Source: Bifidobacterium sp.
Lineage (GTDB): Bacteria > Actinomycetota > Actinomycetes > Actinomycetales > Bifidobacteriaceae
Length of the DNA stretch: 64,000 bases
Direction: 5' to 3'
Assembly: GCA_022649135.1 (NCBI GenBank)
Contig: JALCNP010000008.1
Span: 1-64,000, forward strand
The first letter of the stretch is position 1; the number at the start of each line of letters is the position of its first letter. The position numbers and the translations under genes were made by a program. Below the pieces are notes generated by a model, which did no database searches, was not told the DNA's origin, and worked only from the letters and a program-made list of their open reading frames with translations. This document shows positions 55,492-64,000 of the stretch, in pieces.

Positions 55492-56769
55492 ATGAGCAAG
55501 CAGAAGAGTCCGGGCGACGACATCACCTCATCGGGGAAAACCTCCGACGGCCTTCCCTATTCCCAGATGCTGACGGGGACGAAACCCCCGGCCACCCCCC
55601 TTCTGCAGACGATACGCGAGATGGATCTGCGGGACCGCGATGAGTTCGACCGGCCAGGGGGCAGCTCCGCGACGTTTGAGGATCGCCCATGCCCCCGTCA
55701 GGACCTTACCTTCGACGACGCCCAAAAAACCTTCCGCCACATCGGGGTCGAGTGGAGCGACAAGCGACTCGAGGAGTGGCACGTCACCGGCCCCTCGCAG
55801 ACCTTCACCAACCTTGCGCTGCTGCTCAGCGACCAGTGCCCCTATCTGACGAAATGCGCGGTTTTCGCATCCGACACGAAGACGAATCTCCTCGACCACC
55901 ACGAATGCGGCGGATCCGTTGTTTCCCAGATTCGTCGGACGCTGTCCTACATCGTCGGGCGCTGCGGGGAAAGCTGGCCCGTTCCCGCCGTGCAGGAGGC
56001 GCTGGTCAATGCGCTGGTGCACCGCGACTACAACTATTCCGGCCCCACCATCGTCAATCAATTCGCCAGCAGAATAGAGGTGATCTCCCTGGGCGGCCTG
56101 GTGCACGGTCTGGAGGTGAACGATCTTCTCAACGGAATCTCCCAGGCCCGCAACCCCCATCTTGCGCAGATCCTCAGCATGCTGGGCCTATGCAACAACT
56201 ACGGCATCGGAATCCAGCACATCATGGACATCTACGAGGACAACGAAACCAGCCCCCAGCTATGCGTCGGTCCATCCTCCGTGGCGGTGATACTGCCGAA
56301 AACCATGCCGCTCAACCGTGGCACACCCTACACCGACGGAACGGAATCGACCAGGCACGACGATCCCTCCTCCCCCGAGGCCGCATTACACCCGCCGACA
56401 GCCCAGCGCTACATATTCCCCTCACCGACGCAATCGGTCACCCACGACCATGCGCTGGCCCTGACGGGGATGAGAGTGATCGGGTGCGCACCCCTGCAGG
56501 TGGCGTTTCTCGGCCACGGCTGCGCCGATCCCGAACGCGACGGCGCGAGACCCCTGGCCGACGCGACGCAGCCGTACCCCGTGCACACCCTGGAGCAAAT
56601 CACCCTGCACTATCTGGCCAGCGCCGGGGTCCCCCTCACCCGCGCCCAGATCCAGCGCAACCTCGGAGTGAACAAGAACCAGGCCGCGCACCTGTTGCGC
56701 CAGCTCACCCGGCAGGGCAAGGTACGCATGGAGGGGCAATCCAGGGCGACCCTTTATTCGCTGCCGTAG
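55492..56769 (+). CDS. RecG/Schlafen-like HATPase regulator
   Basis: 425 residues. The core matches the ATP-binding RecG-like domain that normally follows a Schlafen AlbA_2 domain: AVQEALVNALVHRDYNYSGP, RIEVISLGGLVHGLEVNDLL, then GISQARNPHLAQILSMLGLC and NNYGIGIQHIMDIY. The N-terminal AlbA_2 domain is missing or strongly altered. At the C-terminus is a winged helix (VPLTRAQIQRNLGVNKNQAA, then HLLRQLTRQGKVRMEGQ). Such proteins are transcription regulators or defence-associated; the role is unknown. Confidence 0.7.
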   Translation: MSKQKSPGDDITSSGKTSDGLPYSQMLTGTKPPATPLLQTIREMDLRDRDEFDRPGGSSATFEDRPCPRQDLTFDDAQKTFRHIGVEWSDKRLEEWHVTGPSQTFTNLALLLSDQCPYLTKCAVFASDTKTNLLDHHECGGSVVSQIRRTLSYIVGRCGESWPVPAVQEALVNALVHRDYNYSGPTIVNQFASRIEVISLGGLVHGLEVNDLLNGISQARNPHLAQILSMLGLCNNYGIGIQHIMDIYEDNETSPQLCVGPSSVAVILPKTMPLNRGTPYTDGTESTRHDDPSSPEAALHPPTAQRYIFPSPTQSVTHDHALALTGMRVIGCAPLQVAFLGHGCADPERDGARPLADATQPYPVHTLEQITLHYLASAGVPLTRAQIQRNLGVNKNQAAHLLRQLTRQGKVRMEGQSRATLYSLP

Positions 56770-56950
56770 TCTCCTCGTCGCGGGGAGGCCGCACCCGACA
56801 CCCCCGGATCACCCGTCCCTCGATCGCACGTCCCTCCGCCCTGCGCTCCCGCCGTCCCCCTCCACGCACAGCGGAGCGCGGACAGGATTACGGTATAGAC
56901 ATTTCGGATAGCCCCTCCCCCACGCCCAGCGGCGGGAACGGGGGCGGCTC

Positions 56951-57892
56951 CTAGAGTTTCGCGAGACGAGAAAGCACGCGGATTCTCGAAAAATACGCCT
57001 CCTCGCTCAGCCCGTCGACAGTGGGCGTGTTCCTCAACGTGACCCCGTCCAGACCTCCGGCGCCGGCGATCCGGGCAAGAACATCCCTGTGCCACGACTC
57101 CTCAAGAAGCGGCTCCGTCTGGCGGCAGCCCATGGCATACAACGCGCACACCAGAGCATGGCCTCCCCAGTTCGAGGTCCCCGACACGATGAGCTCCTGG
57201 GTCGCCACGGTGCAGGCTATCCTCTCGCCATGCCTCACGATCCCCTCGATGGCATAGGGGGCGATGCGGCCCATCCCTATCTCATTGCCGCCATCCCCGA
57301 TTCCGATCGTATGAAGACCCAGGTGGGAAAGCCTGCTCAGAGGGGCGGTCCATTCGAGAATGTCGATTCCCCTCATGTTCCGGGGGCTGCCGTCGCGAGA
57401 GGGCCCCACCCTTTCGATGAAGATGACGGTGTCCACCCTATTGTCGCGGACGAAATCGCGCATCTTCTGAAACCAGGAATCGAATCCGGATCCGCCGGGG
57501 GCGATGAGAACATGGTCCTCGGGCAGCGAGCCGCACGCACTCGCCTGCACCACCGGCCGGCACCACGAATCACTGACCAGCCAGGCATCCCCTCCAATGG
57601 CCCTGAGGGCGGCACACAGCTCGACGGCCCCCACCGGACCGTCGGATTCCGCGGCGGGAACGGCAGCCTTGGGAATGAAGAAGCCGGTGACCACCAAGGC
57701 CCTGCTGGGACGGGCCGCGAACATCCGGGCGGCGCGAAACAGATCGCCACGGACAAAGGTCATCAGCGTTTCGCTCCCCCTCCCCACATCGCTGGCGGCC
57801 GCGGTCTGAAGTCTGGAGACGGCGTGGTATCTCAGCAGACTCCGCAGACTCGCTCTCCCGCCGACACCGGACCTCACCGAATCATTCATCAT
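56951..57892 (-). CDS. D-glutamate cyclase, DUF4392 domain
   Basis: 313 residues of the DUF4392/GLUCM C-terminal family: ALVVTGFFIPKAAVPAAESD, GPVGAVELCAALRAIGG, GPSRDGSPRNMRGIDI and the signature GIGDGGNEIGMGRI. In animals this domain is the C-terminal half of D-glutamate cyclase (C14orf159), which turns D-Glu into 5-oxo-D-proline. It is the last gene of the operon and overlaps the biotin carboxylase gene by 4 bp. The matching N-terminal half, DUF1445, is encoded by the first gene. Whether the two chains assemble is inference. Confidence 0.85.
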   Translation of the reverse strand: MMNDSVRSGVGGRASLRSLLRYHAVSRLQTAAASDVGRGSETLMTFVRGDLFRAARMFAARPSRALVVTGFFIPKAAVPAAESDGPVGAVELCAALRAIGGDAWLVSDSWCRPVVQASACGSLPEDHVLIAPGGSGFDSWFQKMRDFVRDNRVDTVIFIERVGPSRDGSPRNMRGIDILEWTAPLSRLSHLGLHTIGIGDGGNEIGMGRIAPYAIEGIVRHGERIACTVATQELIVSGTSNWGGHALVCALYAMGCRQTEPLLEESWHRDVLARIAGAGGLDGVTLRNTPTVDGLSEEAYFSRIRVLSRLAKL

Positions 57893-59706
57893 CTGCTCTC
57901 CTTTGCGCTCGAAGCGTCCTCGACCGTTTGTGCGGTGGCCGTCACCGCGTCGGCCGTCACCGCGAGAATCTGACCGAATTCGATCAGATCCCCGACATGG
58001 GCATGGATGTGGAGGACGCCCCCCATCGTGGCGACGATCTGCGTCTCCATCTTCATCGCCTCGAGGACGACGACCGGCTCACCCGCCTCGACACGACTCC
58101 CATCCTCCACCAGCCAGCGCACCACGGTCCCGGTGATGGTGGAGGGGATGTCCCCCGGATTGGCCTTCGCCTCGACCGCTCCCCCTTCGGATCGATCGAC
58201 ATCCCGACTCGAGCCAGAGGACGGGGTACCGGTTATGATGCCGGTTCCGGCGGGGATTCCCAGCTCGACCCGCCTGCCATCCACCTCGACCCACGTGCGC
58301 GTGATCCGCGGCCGGCCCGCACGGGTCCCGGGCTCCTCGCCCTCCAGGGTCGAGGCCGGCACGCGGGGCAGAAACACCTCCTCGATCCAACGGGTATAGA
58401 CGCGGAAGGAGTCGGGACCGATAAAATCGCTGTCCTCGAACACCGCCCTATCGAAGGGGATGACGGTGGGGACTCCGCCAATCGACAATTCGTCCAGCGC
58501 CCTGCGCATGCGTCTTATGCATTCGAGACGGGTGGGCGCATGCACGACGAGCTTCGCAAGCATCGAATCGAACTGCCCGGGAATGGCGGAGCCGGCGGCG
58601 ACTCCCGTGTCAAAGCGGATTCCGGGTCCGCTGGGGATTCTCAAAGCGGTGATCGTTCCCGGGAACGGAACGAATCCCCGGGAGGGATCCTCGGCATTGA
58701 TCCGGCATTCCATCGCATGCCCCTGCGCATGCGCGTGCAGGCCCTCGATCGATTCTCCTTCGGCGATGCGCAACTGCAGCTGAACCAGATCGAGCCCCGA
58801 CACCAATTCGGTGACGGGATGCTCGACCTGGACGCGGGTGTTGACCTCCATGAATGACAGGGTTCCGTCATCGGACACCAGAAACTCCACGGTTCCCAGA
58901 CCCACATACCCCACCCGGGAGCAGATGGCCACCGCGGCATTCTCCAGGCGCGCGAGGATTCCCCCCTCCAGGAAGGGCGCGGGGGCCTCCTCGATCAGCT
59001 TCTGGTTGCGCCTCTGGAGCGAGCAGTCGCGCGTTCCCACGGCGACGACATGACCATGGGTGTCCGCCACGATCTGAACCTCGACATGGCGTGGTCTGTC
59101 CAGAAAACGTTCGATGAAGCAGTCGCCGTTGCCAAAGGCCACCAGAGCCTCATGCGTCGCGGATTCGAAGGCCTCGCGCACATCCTCGAGCCTGCGCACC
59201 ACCTTGAGCCCGCGACCGCCACCGCCGTACACCGCCTTGATCGCTATCGGCAGCCCGTGCGTCCTGGCGAAGTCGACCACCTCACGCGCGTCATGGACCG
59301 GGGCGGTCGTTCCCGGGGCCATGGGGGCGCCGACCTCCGCCGCTATGGCCCGCGCACGGACCTTGTCCCCCAAATCCCGGATCGTCTCCGGCGAGGGACC
59401 GATCCACACCAGTCCGGCGTCGATGACGGCCTGTGCGAACTGAGCGTTTTCGGAAAGGAACCCGTAGCCGGGGTGTACGGCATCCGCATGGGACCGCAGC
59501 GCCGCGTCCACCACGGCCTCGATGTTCAGGTAGGTCCCTGCCGCCGAACGACCCGGAAGGGCATAGGCCTCATCCGCCAGGTGCACGAAAAGCGAATCGG
59601 CGTCATCGTCCGCATACACCGCTATGGCCGTTCTCCCGCCGTCATGGCAGGCATGGATGATGCGGACCGCGATTTCACCGCGGTTGGCGATAAGAACCCT
59701 ATGCAT
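57889..59706 (-). CDS. Biotin carboxylase fused to BCCP, Pxp-linked
   Basis: 605 residues. Biotin carboxylase at about 1-450 (ANRGEIAVRIIHAC; HPGYGFLSENAQFA; ATP loop YGGGGRGLKVV; EVNTRVQVEHPVTE), then a linker and a biotinyl domain at about 520-590 with EAMKMET and biotin-acceptor Lys552. This is the two-domain subunit form of acyl-CoA carboxylases, but no carboxyltransferase of that type is near. Adjacent is the AHS1-AHS2 fusion, which is homologous to the carboxyltransferase domain of urea carboxylase. AAGGAG precedes the ATG at 59706. Confidence 0.92.
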   Translation of the reverse strand: MHRVLIANRGEIAVRIIHACHDGGRTAIAVYADDDADSLFVHLADEAYALPGRSAAGTYLNIEAVVDAALRSHADAVHPGYGFLSENAQFAQAVIDAGLVWIGPSPETIRDLGDKVRARAIAAEVGAPMAPGTTAPVHDAREVVDFARTHGLPIAIKAVYGGGGRGLKVVRRLEDVREAFESATHEALVAFGNGDCFIERFLDRPRHVEVQIVADTHGHVVAVGTRDCSLQRRNQKLIEEAPAPFLEGGILARLENAAVAICSRVGYVGLGTVEFLVSDDGTLSFMEVNTRVQVEHPVTELVSGLDLVQLQLRIAEGESIEGLHAHAQGHAMECRINAEDPSRGFVPFPGTITALRIPSGPGIRFDTGVAAGSAIPGQFDSMLAKLVVHAPTRLECIRRMRRALDELSIGGVPTVIPFDRAVFEDSDFIGPDSFRVYTRWIEEVFLPRVPASTLEGEEPGTRAGRPRITRTWVEVDGRRVELGIPAGTGIITGTPSSGSSRDVDRSEGGAVEAKANPGDIPSTITGTVVRWLVEDGSRVEAGEPVVVLEAMKMETQIVATMGGVLHIHAHVGDLIEFGQILAVTADAVTATAQTVEDASSAKESR

Positions 59707-61405
59707 GGCGTACTGCTCCTTGGCTGTTGTTGTCCATTGATGTCCGTCGCGGCGTGTGGCGCGTGAATCGAATGCGCGCCCCGGCGGGGAGCTGCCCCGC
59801 GAGTTGCAGGGATCGCGGCGTCAGCACGGCGGCGACGGGGTAGCCTCCCGTAACGGGCTGGTCACGAAGGAACAGCACCGGCTGCCCGTCGGAGGGAATC
59901 TCGATTGCACCGCACACCGTGCCTTCGCTCGCCAATTCCCGGGTGACGCACCGTTGCATGGCGCAGTCTCCCTCGAGACGCACGCCGACCCGGTTCGAAC
60001 GCGCGGTGACAAGCCAGGTCTGCGCGAACAGCAGGTGCATGCTGCCGGGGGTGAACCAGTCGTCGCGCGGACCGACGACGACCTCAAGCTCGGTCGTGTC
60101 GCCTTTGCGCGGAAGGTCGGGCCATGGACTCGGCTCTCCGACGACGGAGAACCCATGGAGGCCGCATGCAAGGAAGTCCCCCGGAAGCACCGGATCCGGG
60201 CCGATGCCCGACATCGTATCCCGGGAGGCGCTTCCCAGCACCGGTCGAACGTCGAATCCCCCCTGCATGGCGATGTAATCGCGCCAGCCTGTGCGGGGAG
60301 ACCCCAACTCGACGCTTTCCCCGTCGCACACGATGACGGCGCGCTCATCCTCGATGCGGCTGCGGGAGCCATCGGTGGCAACGATCGATATCGGCACATT
60401 CGCACCGGCGACACAGACCACGACCTCTCCCTGCGCCGTGAAGCGCATGTTGCCGCCGGTCACCTCGAGCGCAGCGAGGTTCCTCTCGTTCCCGACAAGT
60501 CGGTTCGCCCGTCGCAGGGCGGGCCTGTCGACCGCCCCCGAACCGGTCACGCCCATATCGCTGGCACTCCGGCCGCCGTCCTCGAACACGGCAAGCATCC
60601 CGGGGCTGTCCACCCGGATGCCCGTGACGCGCGGCCCGCCGTCCGTATGCCGCGGCGTCTCCCGGGAGCGTCGGGAATCGCCGCGATCCGCCTCCGGAAG
60701 GAATCCGCCGCCACGGGTATCCTTGCCGCCGCTGCATTCCTCGCGATCATCCAGGGAAGCGAGCGCGTACCTCTCCCGAACGGGACGGAAACGGACGACG
60801 TCGCCGGGCCGTATAGCCGCGGGGGGATTCCTTCTCTCATCCCACACAGGCGCGGTCGTGACGCCGAGAAGCTGCCACCCACCAGAGCTTTCGCGCGGGT
60901 ATACGCCGCTGAAGGTCCCGGCAAGACCCACGGAGCCCGCAGGCACGACCACTCTCGGGGTCGGACGCCGAGGCACGTCGAAAAGAGGGTCGCCGCCGCT
61001 GAGATAGGTGAATCCGGGGGCGAACCCGACGAACCCCGCGGTCCACGGGTGCCGGGCATGCCGTTCCACGATCTCCTGCTCGCTCACGCCAAGCAGACGA
61101 GCGACCGCAGGAAGGTCCTCTCCGTTGTAGATGACGTCGATCGTCACCTCGCGCGCGGCCCGCTCGCCCCGGGGCCGGACGTCAAGCAGGCGCAGCGCCT
61201 CGATGATCCGGGAACGGGGGGCAAGGGCGGAATCGAACTGCACGAGAACCGTATGCGCGGCCGGAACCACCCGGCCGAGGAACCGCAGAACCGATCCGGG
61301 CCGTTCACGGTCCTCGGCGATGGCAGCGTGCAGCGCCATCGCCGTCTGAAGGTCCGGGACATCGATCAGCAGACCGTCCTCACCGGCAGGGAGGAAGTTC
61401 ATCAT
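59699..61405 (-). CDS. PxpB-PxpC fusion (5-oxoprolinase subunits, AHS1-AHS2)
   Basis: 568 residues. AHS1/KipI/PxpB at 1-215 (GFAPGFTYLSGGD; VVVPAGSVGLAGTFSGVYPR) and AHS2/KipA/PxpC at 260-560 (VDSPGMLAVFEDGGR; DYIAMQGGFDVRPVLGSASR), joined by an Asp/Arg/Gly-rich linker. In E. coli and B. subtilis these are separate subunits of 5-oxoprolinase PxpABC. The same two domains form the carboxyltransferase part of urea carboxylase. Overlaps PxpA by 4 bp and the biotin protein by 8 bp. Confidence 0.92.
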   Translation of the reverse strand: MMNFLPAGEDGLLIDVPDLQTAMALHAAIAEDRERPGSVLRFLGRVVPAAHTVLVQFDSALAPRSRIIEALRLLDVRPRGERAAREVTIDVIYNGEDLPAVARLLGVSEQEIVERHARHPWTAGFVGFAPGFTYLSGGDPLFDVPRRPTPRVVVPAGSVGLAGTFSGVYPRESSGGWQLLGVTTAPVWDERRNPPAAIRPGDVVRFRPVRERYALASLDDREECSGGKDTRGGGFLPEADRGDSRRSRETPRHTDGGPRVTGIRVDSPGMLAVFEDGGRSASDMGVTGSGAVDRPALRRANRLVGNERNLAALEVTGGNMRFTAQGEVVVCVAGANVPISIVATDGSRSRIEDERAVIVCDGESVELGSPRTGWRDYIAMQGGFDVRPVLGSASRDTMSGIGPDPVLPGDFLACGLHGFSVVGEPSPWPDLPRKGDTTELEVVVGPRDDWFTPGSMHLLFAQTWLVTARSNRVGVRLEGDCAMQRCVTRELASEGTVCGAIEIPSDGQPVLFLRDQPVTGGYPVAAVLTPRSLQLAGQLPAGARIRFTRHTPRRTSMDNNSQGAVRHA

Positions 61406-62217
61406 CCCTGCCGCCGCCGGACACGCCCCGTTCCGGCGAAGGCGGTCACGGTCACGCCGTCGTCGGACAGCTGCCGCCTTATCGCCCCGGCCATCTCAAG
61501 CGCCCCGGGGCTGTCGGCATGGACGCATACGGAATCAGCCTCGATGGCGATGCGGGAACCATCGATGGCGGTGATGTGGCCGGTCGTCACCAGATCTCGC
61601 ACGCGGGCCGTCACGGCGTCGACGTCGCTGATGACGGCGCCGGGACGGGTTCTGGGAACCAGCCGGCCCTCGGGGGTGTAGGCGCGATCCGCGAAGGCCT
61701 CGCGATACACCGCGATCCCGGCCTTGTCCGCCATCTCGCCGACAACGGATCCAGGCAGAGTCAGGAGCCCGATCGAGGCGCCCATGGCTGAAATCGCATC
61801 CACAACGGCCGCGGCGTGCCTCCGGTCATCGACTATCCTGTTGTACAGCGCCCCGTGGGGCTTGACATAGCGAACGCTTCCTCCCACGGTCGCGGCCAAT
61901 GCCTGAAGGGCCCCGATCTGGTAGATGATCTCCGCGGTAAGGTCGCGGGGCTGCTCATCGACGAACCGCCGTCCGAAACCGGCCAGGTCGTTATACGAGA
62001 CGTGGGCCCCTATGGTCACCCCGTGACGCACGGCGTCCGTCACCGTGCCCAGTATGCCTGCCGGATCGCCCGCATGGAACCCGCAGGCTATGTTCGCGCT
62101 GGAGACCACGCCGAGAAGTGCTCTGTCATCTCCCAGACTCCAGCGCCCATAGCTTTCCCCCATGTCGCTGTTGAGGTCGATTCCCATTCCCTGTCCATCC
62201 ATCCCTGTTCGAGTCAT
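61402..62217 (-). CDS. pxpA: 5-oxoprolinase subunit PxpA (LamB/YcsF)
   Basis: 271 residues: GIDLNSDMGESYGRWSLGDD, SSANIACGFHAGDP, GAHVSYNDLAGFGRR and VRYVKPHGALYN, all conserved in LamB/YcsF proteins. PxpA carries out the ATP-dependent ring opening of 5-oxoproline together with PxpBC. The start at 62217 has GGAGGAA 6 bases upstream. It follows the DUF1445 gene by 103 bp, the only sizeable gap in the operon. Confidence 0.94.
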   Translation of the reverse strand: MTRTGMDGQGMGIDLNSDMGESYGRWSLGDDRALLGVVSSANIACGFHAGDPAGILGTVTDAVRHGVTIGAHVSYNDLAGFGRRFVDEQPRDLTAEIIYQIGALQALAATVGGSVRYVKPHGALYNRIVDDRRHAAAVVDAISAMGASIGLLTLPGSVVGEMADKAGIAVYREAFADRAYTPEGRLVPRTRPGAVISDVDAVTARVRDLVTTGHITAIDGSRIAIEADSVCVHADSPGALEMAGAIRRQLSDDGVTVTAFAGTGRVRRRQG

Positions 62218-62320
62218 CCTGTCTTCCTCCCTGCGCCGTGCGCGATCTCGGTGCGTCTCGGGCGCGAGCGCCGGAACGCCGCCCTGCGTCGGGCGGCGGC
62301 ATTTCGCGACGCGAGCCCCG

Positions 62321-63130
62321 CTACACCATGTAGCATCTGTCGGGCACGTCCGTGACGAACATGTACCCTGGGGCGTGGGTGATCGCAAATGACGGCTTCG
62401 ATGCCATCACCGCAGCCTGGGGTGTCACGCCGCAGGCCCAGAACACCGGAATGTCGCCATCCTCCAGAATCGGCGGATCCCCGTAGTCCGGCCGGCCGAT
62501 GTCCGCGATCCCGATGCGCGCGGGGCTGCCGACGTGCACCGGCGCACCGTGCACGCTCGGGTACCGGGCGGATATGCGGACCGCATCGCTGACACGGTCA
62601 GGCTGGATCCCCCTCATGGACACCACCATGGTCGAGCTGAAGCGTCCGGCGGAAACGCATGGTATCGACGTGTCATACATGGGCACATTGCGACCGGCCA
62701 GAATATGGCGGACGGGAATCCCCGCATCCATGAGCGGGAACTCGAAGGTGAAGCTGCAGCCGATGAGGAATGTGACCAGATCTCCGTGGCTCGCCCACAC
62801 GGATGTGATGTCATCGACGGTGTCCGTCAGCTCTCCGTTCTCCCACACCCGGTATCGGCCTATATCCGTTCTCACGTCGGCATCACGGGCGATCGAGGGA
62901 ACGGGCGACCCCGCGTCGAGGACGTCGAGAATGGGGCAGGGTCTGGGGTTGCGTTGGGCGAACAGAAGAAAATCGTAGGCGTATTCCTCGGGAAGGGAAA
63001 TCATGTTCGCCTGCGCGAACCCCTTGGATATGCCGCATGTGGGACGTGTCGCCCCTTGCCGGAACGCCCTTCGAGCCTCCACGGGGGGCGTCGATTCGCC
63101 CAGTTCGGTTTCGCTCATTGTCGTCATCAC
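62321..63130 (-). CDS. DUF1445 hydro-lyase / D-glutamate cyclase N-domain (YcsI)
   Basis: 269 residues: [73 protein letters not shown] and [15 protein letters not shown], diagnostic for DUF1445 (YcsI). YcsI is in the B. subtilis kip/ycs operon with PxpA, B and C, and the family forms the N-terminal half of animal D-glutamate cyclase. First gene of the operon. The Met-Met-Thr-Thr-Met start leaves two or three possible ATGs. Confidence 0.9.
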   Translation of the reverse strand: MMTTMSETELGESTPPVEARRAFRQGATRPTCGISKGFAQANMISLPEEYAYDFLLFAQRNPRPCPILDVLDAGSPVPSIARDADVRTDIGRYRVWENGELTDTVDDITSVWASHGDLVTFLIGCSFTFEFPLMDAGIPVRHILAGRNVPMYDTSIPCVSAGRFSSTMVVSMRGIQPDRVSDAVRISARYPSVHGAPVHVGSPARIGIADIGRPDYGDPPILEDGDIPVFWACGVTPQAAVMASKPSFAITHAPGYMFVTDVPDRCYMV

Positions 63131-63438
63131 CTCGGATTGTCTCGCCGTTCAGTTCCGTACGATATGCAGCGCAGATTAAATGCCTATTACGGTTTCGTAT
63201 CGCGGCGTGTCAACCCTCAGACACGGGGACGGGCACGCTGCGCCCTCCCCGGCTTCCTCCCTCTCCCCCCGGAGGTCGACTGTCCGCCGAAGCCGGCGGG
63301 GGCCGGCGTACACACGCGCGTGGGCACACGAGCGTGGACATGGGTTTGTTACGGACGCCGCACGTTCGTAAACGCGCACGGTAATACGCATGAGCTAGGT
63401 TATGGGTGAATCCACCGGAAGCATCACAAAGGAGCATC
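63131..63438. promoter_or_regulatory. Divergent promoter region
   Basis: No gene. Weak candidate for the aminotransferase: TTGTTA (63346-63351), a 17-bp spacer and TAAACG (63369-63374). For the DUF1445 operon no sure promoter was seen. The GTTTCGTATCG/CGTACGATATG similarity around 63156-63205 may be an operator but is imperfect. Confidence 0.35.
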
Positions 63439-64000
63439 ATGGACGCAGTCATACTGGGCATCGGAAACGCGCAGGCGCTGTTCGCACCGGAGCATTCGCC
63501 GCTGGAGGCGGGCGGCGATGACCTCCTCAGAATCATCGATCCACAGGAGACCTGCGTTTCGGCGTTCGATCTCAGCGTGCTGCGCGGCGACGGAATCTTC
63601 GAGGCCACGACGGTGTGGAAGGGGTATCCGGTCTCCCTGGAGAACCATCTGCGGCGACTCGCCCATTCCGCCCGGCTCATGGACATGCCCGAGCCCAATC
63701 AGGAAGCCTTCTCCCGAGCGGTCGATGCAATCGTCCGCCGCTATCATGCCCCGGAGCCCGGGCCGATGCTTCGCATCCTCGTCTCGAGAGGGCTCGATCC
63801 CACCACGGGCGTGGGGGAGGCCAGCGGACGGGGCGCGCTGCCGAGTGTGTGGATGTTCCTCGACGGCGACGGAAAGCTTCATGAGCTCGACCCGATCTCT
63901 CTGACCTCGCTGAGCCGCGGATATCCCTCCGACGCCACGAGCAAGGCGCCTTGGCTGCTCAACGGCGCCAAAACGCTCAGCTATGCGGTCAACCAGTCCA
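63439..64000 (+). CDS. Class IV aminotransferase (PabC/BCAT-like), partial
   Basis: 187 residues are seen before the window edge. Fold-type IV PLP enzyme: VSAFDLSVLRGDGIFEATTV, GYPVSLENHLRRLAHSARLM, RILVSRGLDPTTGVGE and the PLP-lysine region LLNGAKTLSYAVNQS. Members are 4-amino-4-deoxychorismate lyases and branched-chain or D-amino acid aminotransferases. The operon beside it handles D-glutamate, so a D-amino acid aminotransferase is possible, but PabC is the usual annotation. AAAGGAG before the ATG. Confidence 0.83.
   Translation, partial: MDAVILGIGNAQALFAPEHSPLEAGGDDLLRIIDPQETCVSAFDLSVLRGDGIFEATTVWKGYPVSLENHLRRLAHSARLMDMPEPNQEAFSRAVDAIVRRYHAPEPGPMLRILVSRGLDPTTGVGEASGRGALPSVWMFLDGDGKLHELDPISLTSLSRGYPSDATSKAPWLLNGAKTLSYAVNQS

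Noticed and set aside
56951..59706. Acetyl- or propionyl-CoA carboxylase complex
   Set aside because: No acyl-CoA carboxyltransferase is present in the operon; the neighbour is the AHS1-AHS2 protein.

Overview
The window is a GC-rich actinobacterial chromosome segment, most consistent with the Bifidobacteriaceae. Supporting signs are a purT-purC-purL-purF-purM-purD block with a long single-chain PurL and a TTG-started PurF, strong GGAGG-type ribosome sites, short intergenic gaps and many divergent gene pairs. A species cannot be fixed from sequence alone. An Mn-type superoxide dismutase is present, which most host-gut bifidobacteria lack.

Bases 1-4714 are foreign or rearranged. Bases 529-3498 are an AT-richer cryptic plasmid backbone (replication initiator RepA, a secreted small cationic peptide, a small acidic protein, a helix-turn-helix/coiled-coil protein, a DnaA box and about 21-bp iterons). 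It lies between two IS256-family fragments in the same orientation. The 8-bp sequence next to each inner IS end is identical, and joining the two ends rebuilds an unbroken iteron array, so this is an integrated circular plasmid. The right IS fragment is joined in frame to a truncated MerR regulator.

Bases 4715-19043 are an accessory zone: VOC-fold proteins paired with TipA-like MerR and MarR regulators (with visible operators), a DMT permease, a pyrimidine-dimer-glycosylase-fold protein whose last codons lie in a heptamer repeat, a large beta-lactamase-fold hydrolase, a class I amidotransferase, a three-gene peptidase cluster (M19 dipeptidase, DmpA-type peptidase, class A beta-lactamase-like protein), a PLP aldolase and a GT4 glycosyltransferase.

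Bases 19213-29320 carry the purine genes purT, C, L, F, M, D; purE and purK lie at 40632-42306. Bases 29508-36173 form an envelope set (LTA-synthase-like, membrane esterase, MprF/LPG-synthase-like). Bases 36240-40551 are a zinc-starvation locus: ZnuA-like lipoprotein, CobW/Mrf-like protein, six cysteine-poor or cysteine-free ribosomal proteins (L28, L33, S14, L31B, L36, L32) and a Zur/Fur repressor, with two Zur-box palindromes. One box sits in the promoter of an apparently leaderless rpmB.

Bases 42473-56769 mix metabolic and housekeeping genes: an MDR oxidoreductase, a divergent DXS-like enzyme, YhbY, a VOC protein, an APH-fold kinase, tRNA-Arg(TCT), a small helical protein, a TMEM175-like channel, a diacetyl/acetoin-reductase-like SDR, SodA, an MFS pump, an aldehyde dehydrogenase and a RecG/Schlafen-like regulator.

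Bases 56951-63130 are the most interesting locus. It is a five-gene minus-strand operon: DUF1445 hydro-lyase, PxpA, a PxpB-PxpC fusion, biotin carboxylase-BCCP, and DUF4392 D-glutamate cyclase. The last four genes overlap by 4-8 bp. I infer a route from D-glutamate via 5-oxoproline in which the PxpBC fusion and the biotin protein form a split urea-carboxylase-like enzyme. The window ends inside a class IV aminotransferase gene.
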